Assembly (NCBI GenBank): GCA_002286855.1
Contig: NRSV01000001.1
Location: 248,001 to 312,000 of the forward strand
Reading direction: 5' to 3'
DNA: 64,000 nucleotides
DNA from: Bipolaris cookei
Taxonomy: Eukaryota > Ascomycota > Dothideomycetes > Pleosporales > Pleosporaceae
Both the position numbers and the translations under genes were made by a program. The notes beneath the pieces were generated by a model that saw nothing but the letters and a program-made list of their open reading frames with translations, was not told the DNA's origin and ran no database searches. Shown here in pieces: positions 12,173-22,089 of this stretch. Position 1 is the first letter of the stretch, and every line of letters starts with the position of its first letter.

Positions 12173-13354
12173 GGTGTGGCACACGTGGTTCGTAGCAGTG
12201 GAAGGTAGAGTTGTGTACGGGACGATGGGGAAGGGGTAGAGGAAGTTGGGGGGGGGTTGAGGGGCGGAGGTAGGATAACGATTATGTTGTTGATGGATCC
12301 GGAGCTTGTACTGTTGTCTTTGTTGTGATTGATGAGTTGGTTGGGGAGTTGGTTACGTTGAGTGTTTGGAGTGTATTGCGGTTTGTGGGAATAGAGAAGG
12401 AAAGTGAATGTGAGGACTAGGTGCTGGGGTGAGCGCAGCGGAAGCCTGGGACTACGCCTTGGATTTGGGGTATGGGGAAGTGATTTGGTTCCGTGGTGTG
12501 TGCTATGTGGGAGTGGGTTGGACTTGAGAGTGGGTTGGTTTCTCTAGGTTGCTCGGTGTTTATTTGCATCGGCTGGGTAGGAGGACCAGATGATGGGAAA
12601 TGCTGTAATGCGTTTTGGTTGCTGTGATATGCTGACATAGCTGGGGGTGTGGGCGACATAATTATTTCTCTGGGTCTAGCAATGCCGTGGACATGTATGG
12701 TGCAAAGCGAAAGAATGCTTTCAAAGGCGTTGTGTCGATCTATGTCGTTTTGGCAATGACAGTTGATAGTAGAATAATAGTGCACAAGTATTGCAAAGAA
12801 GCTAGGGAGTTAAAAGAAACGAGTTCTTTGTTCATACCAGGAGCCATATTACTGTCTTGGAAAGTCGCGCTCGTTCTGGAAGCAGCGTGCGTGGAAGCAA
12901 ACGTTCAAAACAAACGAGCAACTTAAACAGCTGAGTAACACGATCAAGCCCTGATGGTTAGCCAACAATAATTTCAGCTCTCTCAATTCACATACAGTAA
13001 AACATTGAAAAAGGTAACTATATCTCAAAAATTATTACATACGTATATATATGGACTAAGTACAGCAAACAATCGAGCTGACTGGTAAAAAACAGACTCC
13101 GCCCAATGAGGAAATATGTTGTCCCAAATGTGAACCTATATACCATGCAACAACAGTGCTTTTTGTTAGCTAGATGCTCATGCGATACAGAAATCCAGAG
13201 ACAACATGGCTGTGGCTATGGGTGCAACCCCATCTAATGCACCATACTAGCACAGCGGATTCCCACATTCAAGTCGTGCCAACTTCTCACGTACACTGAC
13301 GTATTCTGAAACTCGTGAAACCCCATACACATTATGCCCTTCAGAGTATTGGGT
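12173..13354. other. Intergenic; ABC-transporter 3' flank and upstream flank of the membrane-protein ORF
   Basis: A G-rich stretch near 12240-12270 is followed by AT-rich sequence. A minus-strand open stretch (from an ATG near 12660 to about 12417) is Pro/Ser/His-rich and has no recognisable character, so I do not call it a gene. The part from 12960 to 13354 is probably transporter 3' UTR and terminator. Confidence 0.35.
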
Positions 13355-16300
13355 TTATCGTCGGTTGAAGTTGAGGTACTTGGCCGCAATGAAGAGAATG
13401 GCCAGGTTACTGACAATGAAGGCGATGAATATACCAAGGTCCCTCCATCGGTTGCTGAAATCGTATCCAAGAGGAGTGTAAAATTCATCGCCAACTTTGT
13501 AAGCGCAGTACTCGCACACATTGGTCAGGTTGTCGCGAATGTATCCCGGTCCACCGCTGGAGAAGAAATTGCTCATGTATGACCCGCAGTCCTGACCTTC
13601 AGGGGCTCTGAACTGGTTGTATTCGCTGGACGTACATTGGACACTTTGGCCGTGAAGTTCCGTGACGACCATACCACCAATCAAACGTGTGAATGGGTTA
13701 AGCTCGTAAAGCCAGACACGCCAGAACTTGGGGATGGAGGGTTTGGGGATCGTGACACCACAGAAGAGCGCGAAGATGATCTAAAGTTGAAGTTAGCCAG
13801 TGGCTCATAAAGTTGATACGAAGCCAACTCACAATGATGAAGGGGTTGCAGTAGGAAGCGATGAAGGGAGTAGGTGTCAGGGCAGCGACCGCCTGGCCCA
13901 ACGTGACGGAAAAGATCTCTGTGACTAGGACGATAAAGAATTGATATCCCGCACGCGAAGACTCCGAGTTGAGCCCAGGGATGTAGTATAGCGGGAGGAA
14001 GAATGCAACGGCGCACAGGATACTGTACGGCATCTCGGCAATGACCATAGAGAGTGCAAATGGGAACGTCTTGTAAGCCTTGGACATTTGCTCGCGGAAG
14101 GAGATGGTACGCTGAATAGCATACTTTGGCTCAACCTGAGCAAGAATAAGAGCCGGAAGGACAGTAACCTGGAAAATGATGAAGACACGATACTGTAAAG
14201 ATGATCGAGAGTTGTCGAGGTTGAGGTACATGAGACCTGTGAGCAGAGCAATGATAACGTGGTTGAACAGGCGGGTGAAGCCGTAGTTGGGAGTGCGCCA
14301 GAAGGCGAGGTTCTGGCGTCTGACAACTTGCTTGATCTGGTACAACATTGGCGTGGCAAACTCCTTCTGTTCAACTGGCTCAGCGCTACCGACAGCAGCA
14401 ATACGTTCCTCTTTGAGTTGGGCAATGTGTCGCTTGACCTCGGCGAACTCTTCAGAATCAGCCCAAACGTCCGCCCAGTCGCGATCACCAATACGGGGAG
14501 CAGAACCAGCGCCTACAGCGTCCAGCATCCATTCTGCCGGGTTGGCGTCAGAAGGGCAGTTAGCACCATGGCGGCGGAAGTAGTTGAGGAGAACATGAGC
14601 ATCTTTGCCAATGTCGCCAAAGTAGACGCATGTGCCACCTCGCTGCAGGAGCAGGAGGCGGTCAAAGTTCTCAAAAAGAGCAGAGTTTGGTTGGTGGATG
14701 GTACACAGAATGGCTTGACCGGCAGCAGCCAGTTTACGGAGGAAACGGACAATGTTAAAGGCGCTCTGAGAGTCGAGACCAGAGGTAGGCTCGTCCAGAA
14801 AGAGAAGTAGCTCGGGTTTGGCGGCAAGCTCAACACCAATGGTGACACGCTTGCGCTGTTCAACTGCCAACCCACTTTCAGGTTCTCCGATAATGGCATC
14901 AGCGATATCTTCCATCTCCAATAAAGCGATGACCTCCTCGACGTATGCATACTTCTCGGCCTGAGGCGTCTCGAACGGCTGGCGCAAATCGGCGGAGAAG
15001 CGGAGCGCTTCACGTACGGTCGTAGTGGGTTCGTGAACGTCGAGTTGTTCGGCGTAGGCAGTTCCACGTTGAAAGGCGATACCAGGTGGTTTACCATCAA
15101 CAAGCTTATCACCAGTGATGACGCCAATGTTCTTGCGGTTGGCAAGCACATCGAGAAGTGTCGTCTTACCAGCACCTGAAGCACCCATAAGAGCTGTCAA
15201 TTGGCCAGGCTTGACGTATCCGTAAATGTTCTTCAGCAGACGTAGCTCTCCACCAGGAATGGGGACATCGTAACAAAGGTCTTCCCATGTGAGGACTGCC
15301 TTGGATGCGACTTTCAGGTCTGAACCCTGGTCACTGTTGGCTTCTCCACGATTGCGCCTGTTACGTTTCTCTTGCAGTTGAGCGTTGAGCTCCTTGAGTT
15401 CCTTGTCTTCCTCGACGAAAAAGGTCACTGTACGGCCACCTGCACCCCACTTGACAAACTCTCCGAGGAAAGCGTTTGCGAGAAGGAAGCCAACGATGAG
15501 CGCAACCATGATACCAAAGTTCATCCAGAGATCAGATGGATCCCACGAAAAGGATGTCTTTATATAATCGGTACCGGAAACAATTGGATTTCCAGCTTTG
15601 CTGCCAGGCAGAGTGCAAACTTGGGAGTTGATATCGTTGTAGCCAGGTCCAGAGGGAATAAGCGAAGTTCCCACGCAAGTGAGATCCAATCGTTTAAACT
15701 CATTCATCATCAATGCCGCAAAACCGAGACCCAGGGCGTTGACGTAATAGATCCAGCGAAGCCATTTCTGCTCGGATTCCCATTGAATAAGGTAACCAGA
15801 TGTCAAGACGAACAACGTGATGATGGTAGCGGCTAGACGAATGGCGACATCGAAATCAGGGCAGAGACAGCCAACAGTTCGGAAAAACAGGGTCATGGCT
15901 AGGTATCCGGTGATGATCATAAGAACAAAGATGAAGAAAGCTCCCGCATCTCTCACCAGGTTCGTCATGAAATAGACGATGATGGAAAAGACGAGAATCT
16001 GCACTGAGGCAAAGAGAAGATCAACACCGATTTGAGCTATCCAAAGAGCCGACGGGCGATGGAAGGTAAAGGCGCGATGTTTGTTGATAATAGGCCGGCC
16101 CATCATGGTAGATGCTAATTCCGAGAATGCCTGGAAGGCGTTGAAGAGTAGAGCAATGAAAAGAACACCTCCACGTGTGAAGGCGCCAGCAGATGTATCA
16201 GGAAGATCCAGCCAGACGGTACCGATGATGATGGCAATTGTCATAGATGTTACCCAAGAGACAACCAAACTAAACTTGTCTTGCCACTTGAGCAGGAACT

Positions 16301-18010
16301 GACGCTGAGCCAGAGCCCAGACTTGGAGGTAGAAGGGAATAGAGTAAACCGACTTTTGAGGGGCGTGCCTCTTGCTTTCCTCGACAGCAATTTGGAACTC
16401 ATCGTAGACGTGCTTCTCTTCGACCATCTGAGCTTTGTGGGCAGTCATCTCGGTGTCAAGTCTGGCTGCGATCTCGGACTTCTTGAAGGCCTCGGCGAGA
16501 GCGTCAGGGGTCGATGGAACGTCTTTCTCACCCATACCAGGCTTGAATTCACGCTCAAATATGTCGGTACAGCCTGTAAGGTAATCAGGAGTGGTCTGAC
16601 GGGGCTTCTCCAAGAATCCCAGGCCTTCAAAGTAAACCCGGGCTTCCTTTGCAGGTCCAAAGTAAACCTGTCGTCCGCTATCAATAACCAGAACCTTGTC
16701 AAAGACCTTGTAAATGTTTTCCGAGGCTTGGTACAAGGACACAAATGTCGTCGTCTGGTAGATGTTGGTCAGAACCCTCAGTGAACGTGCGTAGTCAACG
16801 GCGGTGGAAGCATCCAGTCCTCTTGTGCTGTTGTCCCAGCTCATCAAGGAGGCCCCCGTAATCATGGTCTCGGCAATGGAAACTCGTTTCCTCTCTCCAC
16901 CACTGACACCACGGACAAACGGGTTACCGACGATGGTGTTTCGAGTGTGCTCGATGTTGAACATCTTCAGCATCATATCGATGACCTTTTCCTTGAACTC
17001 TTTTCGTGAAATCCCCGCGGGTCGCTTTCCAGGCACTTTGGTCTCCAGGGCAAAGTCGAGAGTCTGGCCAACGGTAAGGGTGGGGTGGTGGTTCTCATCT
17101 TCTTCGCAGTACACGGCCTCGCCTCGATACCTCTTTTCGAAAAAGTCTGCGTCAAAGGGGCCATACTGAACGTTTCCATCAATATTTGTGTATCCATATC
17201 GTTGGTTGCTGATAACTTTGAGAAAGGTAGTGCAACCACTGCCTGGCTTTCCAAGGACCAGGACCATTTCACCCGGCTTTACAACGCCCTTGAAGTCCTT
17301 CAAGATGTCAAACTCCTTGCCCTTCTTTCCAAGCCCAAGAATGCTGGCAGCGGTCTCAAAGACATTAAAAAAAGATACGAACGAGTCGGGGAATGTCTAC
17401 GCGGGGTGTTAGTCAGCACATGCACCTAATCTGAAAGCCAAGCCTGATGCTGACAGCATACCTTGACATAGTTCTTAGCGCCACCTATGCGGCTGTTAGT
17501 GTGGATCTTATGTATAATTCCTGTCTTATATAATCTTCATGCAAGGGATGTGTACATACCAATGCCACTGACGGTGAGACCATCCCACATTACACCAATG
17601 CGCTTAGATTTTATTCCAGATCTCTCTTCTTCTTCACGATTACCGCGCAGTGTTGCCTCGAGATCAAAAGGCTCATCCGAGGATTCTGAGCCAGCCTTCT
17701 CAACATCTGCGACTTGATCTTTGCGACTATGCTTGCTCTGGGCGCGACTTATCCGGCGCGAGAAGTTGCTGGTGCGTGAGAGCTCTTTGGACAATTGAGC
17801 AAAATCCGCTTCGGCGCGGTGAACATCGACACCGTGTTGGGCATAGCTATTATCCTTTTCGTCTGGCTTTGGGGAATTGCGCTCGGTGGTGTCGTTGACT
17901 GACGGGGTGTTGGTGCTTGCGTCATCGTGATGATTGGTATGGATAGCCTCGAACGTGGGGCCCTCGGTATGCTCGTGTAGGTAAGCAGCATGCGCACCAG
18001 GGTTATCCAT
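13355..18010 (-). CDS. PDR-type (ABCG) full-length multidrug ABC transporter
   Basis: Four exons (18010-17560, 17484-17462, 17396-13833, 13780-13355) give 1,487 aa, typical for Pdr5/CDR1-like plasma-membrane efflux pumps that export drugs, azoles and plant compounds. The order is NBD1-TMD1-NBD2-TMD2. NBD1 has the fungal Walker A GKPGSGCTT (about 207-215), signature VSGGERKR (about 322) and WDNSTRGLD. NBD2 has GASGAGKTT (about 896), a degenerate signature VEQRKR and LLLFLDEPTSGLD (about 1021). This pairing of one degenerate site per NBD is normal for the family. Exon 2 is only 23 nt and supplies the conserved GGAKNYVK. The start at 18010 is the only ATG in frame before the N-terminal tail; upstream codons are non-ATG. 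The C-terminus KYLNFNRR is usual for PDR pumps. Confidence 0.95.
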
Positions 18011-18965
18011 GATGGCGGGCGGAGCAGGGCGCGCCCTGGGGGCCAGTTGAAGGGTTGTAAACGAAGGAACAGGAGGAGGTGAAGTCGTCACAACTACAGA
18101 CGTGAAAAGGCGGCCGTCTCGAGGGAAATGGGTAGTGAGATGTTAAGAAAAGAAAAGAAAAGAGAAAATAGTGCCACACAAAACAGAGACAGCAACAACA
18201 AACTAAGGGATAACAGCAATTAGTTAATATAACAAGTACTAATAAGCAAAGGTCGCCGCCTAAACGCCGGTCGGTCCCCGGAAATAAGGGTTAAGTGGGT
18301 CAATAACTACCAAAGAGGTCAAAGGCTAAGCAGCTAACTAGATTGCACATGTGCATGTAACATGCTATACCGCCATGCGTGTGGGGATGGGACATTGAGC
18401 CCCAGCGCCTTATCACACAGTTCTGCGCCGTGGCACCGGCGTCTCTAACGGCGCCTTTTGCTGCTAACTGCTAATCATCGAATTGAGCGACGCGGTCAAC
18501 GGTATTCCTACTCTATTCATTCGTTAGATGACAGCCAAACAACGGGATATGCAGCCAAGCAGACTTGGATTGACCACTCATCGACGTCATGCCACACCTT
18601 TTGCCGGACAAAAGCAAAAGTGAACATACTAAGAAAAAAAAAGGGCGTCGCCTGTTGAGGGAGCGCTAGGCCAATGCCGTCGCTCATACCCACTTTTTAG
18701 GGCTGATGGATGCTGTACGTCGTTTGAAGACTTGATCCCTTCGACCCACTCTACAGTGCGTTTGTCAGCGCCCACCGTGTACATCCTCCTGCTTGACTCA
18801 TGCTAGTGTGGTCTGGTTTGGTTGCGAACAAGGCTGACAAACACTCTGTAAAGTCAGGTTGAACGTCGCTTCTTTCTTCTTACCATATCGGGTGCTCTGA
18901 TCGAAAGGCAGGGCCTTGACGTCTTTGATTCACTTGTGCGCCGTTTTTTGGGGAACCTTCGCATA
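18011..18965. other. Upstream region of the ABC transporter
   Basis: About 950 bp lie upstream of the transporter start and before the transposon relic. A purine-rich (GAAAA) stretch near 18140-18175 lies just 5' of the ATG and would be pyrimidine-rich on the coding strand, as is common in fungal promoters. I see no gene. Confidence 0.4.
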
Positions 18966-19005
18966 ACGTAGTTTACAAACGAGTCGGCCACCCAACTTTG
19001 TGCAC
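18966..19005 (+). repeat. Left terminal inverted repeat of the pogo/Fot1-like element
   Basis: These 40 bp match the reverse complement of 19782-19825 except for a 4-bp gap and a few substitutions. The TA before it is half of the target-site duplication. Confidence 0.85.
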
Positions 19006-19025
19006 CTTAAAACCTATACACCTTG

Positions 19026-19674
19026 ATGGCTCCACCACCACGTGCTTTACGATCTTGCAATGAAGCTGATGTTTTCTTTGCTATCTCTTCTCTTAATAGC
19101 CAGTAGCTAAGTAGCTCTAGACGCGCTGCGTTAGCCTACAACGTTCCAAAATCTACACTCAATGACCGACGCGCTGGTAAGCCCAACTCAAAAGATCTTA
19201 CCAAGCTATAAGAGGAGGTAACAGACAAGCATATACTTGATCTCGATCTACGTGGATTTTCGCCTACCTACGCAGCTGTGCGCAATACGGCTGATAGACT
19301 CCTAACTGCGCGTGGCGCTGGCCAGGCTGGCATCCACTGGCCGCCCAACTTACTACGCGTTTTAATTGAGCGTACGATAGGCAGAGAGCTTTACGTGAAG
19401 ATTGAGTCCCAATTAAGAGCTGGTTTAAGCTTATGGAGCAAGCAGAGGCCAAGTACGGCATTTGTGATGAGGACGTCTACAACTTTGACGAAGCTGGTTT
19501 CGTGATGGGCAAGATCACGACTCAACCTGTCGTAACAGCGTCAGAGAGGAGAGGCTGGCCATAGGCTATTCAGCCAGGCAATTGTGAGTGGGTGCCGTTG
19601 ATCGCTGCGATCAACGCAGCTGGCTGGGCAGTCCCACCAGGCACTTACGCGCTGCAGCAGGTGCAAAGAAACTA
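19026..19674 (+). pseudogene. Degenerate pogo/Fot1-like DDE transposase
   Basis: A frame from the ATG at 19026 carries the N-terminal helix-turn-helix part (AYNVPKSTLNDRRAGKP), then LDLDLRGFSPTYAAV and GAGQAGIHWP, typical of Fot1/pogo transposases. In-frame stops lie at 19104-19106 and 19209-19211. Near 19400 the homology jumps to another frame (SWFKLMEQAEAKYGICDEDV), reaching YNFDEAGF with the first catalytic Asp, ITTQPVV, another stop at 19562-19564 and INAAGWAVPP. The rest of the DDE domain is absent and the right repeat follows soon after. No functional protein can be made. Confidence 0.85.
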
Positions 19675-19781
19675 GGCATAACTCGCGTACATATATAGTA
19701 AATATTTTAGTTGCTGCTTAATCTACTGTATTAATAAATATTAAGGTGACTATAATGTGATGCTGCTGCGCGTTTATAGAT

Positions 19782-19825
19782 GTGCGCAAAGTTAGTGGGG
19801 TGGCCGACTCGCTTGTAAACTACGT
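19782..19825 (-). repeat. Right terminal inverted repeat of the pogo/Fot1-like element
   Basis: This is a 44-bp inverted copy of the left end, followed by the TA at 19826-19827. Confidence 0.85.
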
Positions 19826-19941
19826 TACATAACAACCACCGTATGGAATTCAATGCGCCGGCACTCGCAATTCTCAGGTGCCGAACGTTTTCCTCACGGA
19901 CGAATACCGGCTGGTGCCATCGGCAATCCTTGTACCCGTTC

Positions 19942-19990
19942 CGACTCATCTCGACTCATCTCGACTCATGCCAGATCATACCAGATCATA
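19942..19990. repeat. Two adjoining 10-bp tandem repeats
   Basis: About three copies of CGACTCATCT are followed by two copies of CCAGATCATA, just downstream of the transposon relic. Confidence 0.7.
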
Positions 19991-20147
19991 CCCACGATCT
20001 GCACCAAGAATGTCGTATACATATTAGGTGTGCACACATACACCTGCATCATCGCGCCGATAACTACTGTGTAGTAGAGTTGTAAATGCAGTTTGCCAAA
20101 GACCGAAAGTCAATTCCATGCCCTGCCGCGGTACCCCTAGCCCTTAC

Positions 20148-20204
20148 ATGCAGTATGCACAACAACATGCAGTATGCGCATCAACATGCAGTATGCACAT
20201 CAAC
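20148..20204. repeat. 19-bp tandem repeat, three copies
   Basis: Three copies of a 19-bp unit beginning ATGCAGTATGC and ending CAAC differ at only a few positions. Confidence 0.8.
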
Positions 20205-20467
20205 ATGCCCCAAACTATACGCTTGCTACCTGCGCACCAACCCATGCCGCGTTCGAGGCAACCATCTTGTTCACTACTGTATAAAAAGAAACACGTCACC
20301 ACCCACACGGCGGCGACAGCTTGGAGCGGTGAGACGTCGGGGACAAGAACAGTTCCCATCTCCTTTTTTGCAAAAAGCACCGTCAGACCCGTCCTACTTT
20401 CCGTTACACCATCAACGCCAAGCACGTGACATATGAGCACTACAAACCACTAAAACACAGTTCATAT

Positions 20468-20515
20468 CTTGGAATCTTGGAATCTTGGAATCTCGGAATT
20501 TTAGAATCTTGGAAT
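20468..20515. repeat. 8-bp tandem repeat (CTTGGAAT), six copies
   Basis: Six head-to-tail copies of CTTGGAAT, of which the fourth and fifth carry substitutions. Confidence 0.8.
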
Positions 20516-21407
20516 CAAACTCGGCTCACGGCCTTCGCGTCACGAAACAAAATTTCCGCCCCCATCTGCACACACACACACATACATACGTGCATACTTA
20601 TGTACATACTCGTACCTTATTTCCACCATAAATAGCACGCGCGCAGACAACGAAAAAGCCCCCAGCCAAATCCCCCACATCCCGAGCCCACCATAAAAAA
20701 ACTTGCCATGTTTCACCTTGATACTCGGTGTAGCCACGAAATATCCCCACACACATCCCAGTCCTAAATCCTCTCATCGCGGGTACGAGCAACGCGACGC
20801 GAAATCATGTGCCCGCGCGCTAGCCTTCTTCCCCCTCTCCCCCCCCACCCCGGGCTGAACGGCAAGGCAGACGAGCCTACACCTGATCTGGTTCACCGTT
20901 AAAAAAACTACCCAAATATGAGCATCATTACCTTGATCCAAAAATAAAGACAGCCACGCTATCTGCGTGTTTCTGAAACATTTCCCATCATCATTTGCTA
21001 CTGTTTTCCGTTTTTCATCACTACGTATCTCGCTGTTGCTGTGTAGTATTCTGCCTTGCTTCTTGCCATCTTCGTGCTTCGCTTTCTTCGCATACGGAAA
21101 AACTCCGGAGTATACAACTGGCTGGTATATCTATTTTTTGCGCGCGGTGAGAGGAGAGCGATGAATGCGATGGTCTTCTTACACATGCACACACACACAA
21201 ACACTTTGCCCAGAAAAACATTGTGAAGTTGCGCCAAAGGAAAACAGACGTTCCGCTATTTAAATACTCGTCGAGTTTGGCAAGAAACGGGGGTTGAATA
21301 CTTGAATAATCACAAATCATTTGTATTTGTATTTGCCTACAAGCGCAGTCAAAGAAGAGAACCCCTCAGAAAACTTTTTTTTTAAAATCGAATTACGGAA
21401 ACTAAAA

Positions 21408-21680
21408 ATGTTCATCCCTCCCATCCGCTTCGCTCCCTTCCAAGTCGCCCGACCCACCACCAGTACCAACAGCAGCAGTAGCAACAACACCACCACCACC
21501 ACCACCACCACTAGCACAGTCGCATCTCCCCAAGCCAGCACGCAAAATACCTCTTCTACGCCCTTATACGCATCGTCGGCTGCGTACTCGTCGTCTACAA
21601 CATCCTCCAATGGTGCGGCAGCAGAGGGCCAGGTGAGATCGAGTGGTGCGACGACGGGGCCACAGGGTGGGAAACAGTAG
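21408..21680 (+). CDS. Possible small Ser/Thr-rich protein
   Basis: This 90-codon frame begins at an ATG with A at -3. It starts with a hydrophobic/basic stretch (MFIPPIRFAPFQVARP) and then becomes Ser/Thr/Asn-rich, with a Thr run encoded by an ACC microsatellite near 21487-21510, ending GATTGPQGGKQ. No domain or clear signal peptide is seen. The N-terminus might be a weak targeting peptide. Low complexity makes a chance ORF quite possible. Confidence 0.3.
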   Translation: MFIPPIRFAPFQVARPTTSTNSSSSNNTTTTTTTTSTVASPQASTQNTSSTPLYASSAAYSSSTTSSNGAAAEGQVRSSGATTGPQGGKQ

Positions 21681-22089
21681 CGTGTGTTTGTTGTGAGGAT
21701 TTCGGGGTGCAGTGACAGGGTAGATTAGATATATCTGTAGTAGTGTGGCAAGTCTCTAGAGGAGTATGAATGGTGTATGCAGGATATGAATGAGACTAAA
21801 TGGGTTCTCGTTGTTCTAGGTAGAGAAGATGTGGGTGGGAGTTTGTATGTACTACTGCGTGAGAAATCTTTTTTAAACAAGCTTTTTTGTGTTGTTGTTT
21901 GGGGGGGGGGTTTAAAAAAATGCCTAGTTTCGTGTTAAGGTGCTTGTTTTCTTTAGTGTTGCGTGCGATTTGTATACGATACATGTACAGAGAGAACAGA
22001 GAAACATGTCCAAGTCGGCTTTTATCTTTTGTTGTACTCATATCTGCAGTGTAGGGCTGATTATAAAGAGACAAATATACGAATAGAGC
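21681..22089. other. Intergenic, AT-rich
   Basis: A 409-bp stretch with a G-run at about 21901-21910 and a nearby A-run; no gene seen. It lies 3' of the NLR remnant. Confidence 0.4.

Larger units (their letters stand above)
18966..19825 (+). mobile_element. Internally deleted pogo/Fot1-like (Tc1-mariner superfamily) DNA transposon
   Basis: The element is 860 bp with near-identical terminal inverted repeats (18966-19005 and 19782-19825) both beginning ACGTAGTTTACAA. It is flanked on each side by a TA dinucleotide (18964-18965 and 19826-19827), the target duplication of Tc1-mariner/pogo elements. Inside is a broken transposase in the same orientation. Autonomous Fot1-like elements are about 1.9 kb, so roughly half is missing, including the sequence for the last catalytic aspartates. 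It is a dead or non-autonomous copy. Confidence 0.85.
19826..21407. other. Repeat-bearing intergenic region
   Basis: About 1.6 kb with no convincing gene. It holds three short tandem-repeat tracts (annotated separately), a CA-rich stretch near 20571-20583 and several homopolymer runs. It continues the decayed island. Confidence 0.4.

Noticed and set aside
11375..12239. Long plus-strand open frames rich in His/Pro/Ser
   Set aside because: They are antisense shadows of the minus-strand membrane-protein frame, which has more natural composition.
12417..12785. Minus-strand Pro/Ser/His-rich open frame
   Set aside because: Considered as a 5' exon of the membrane-protein ORF, but no convincing donor and acceptor join the two in phase.
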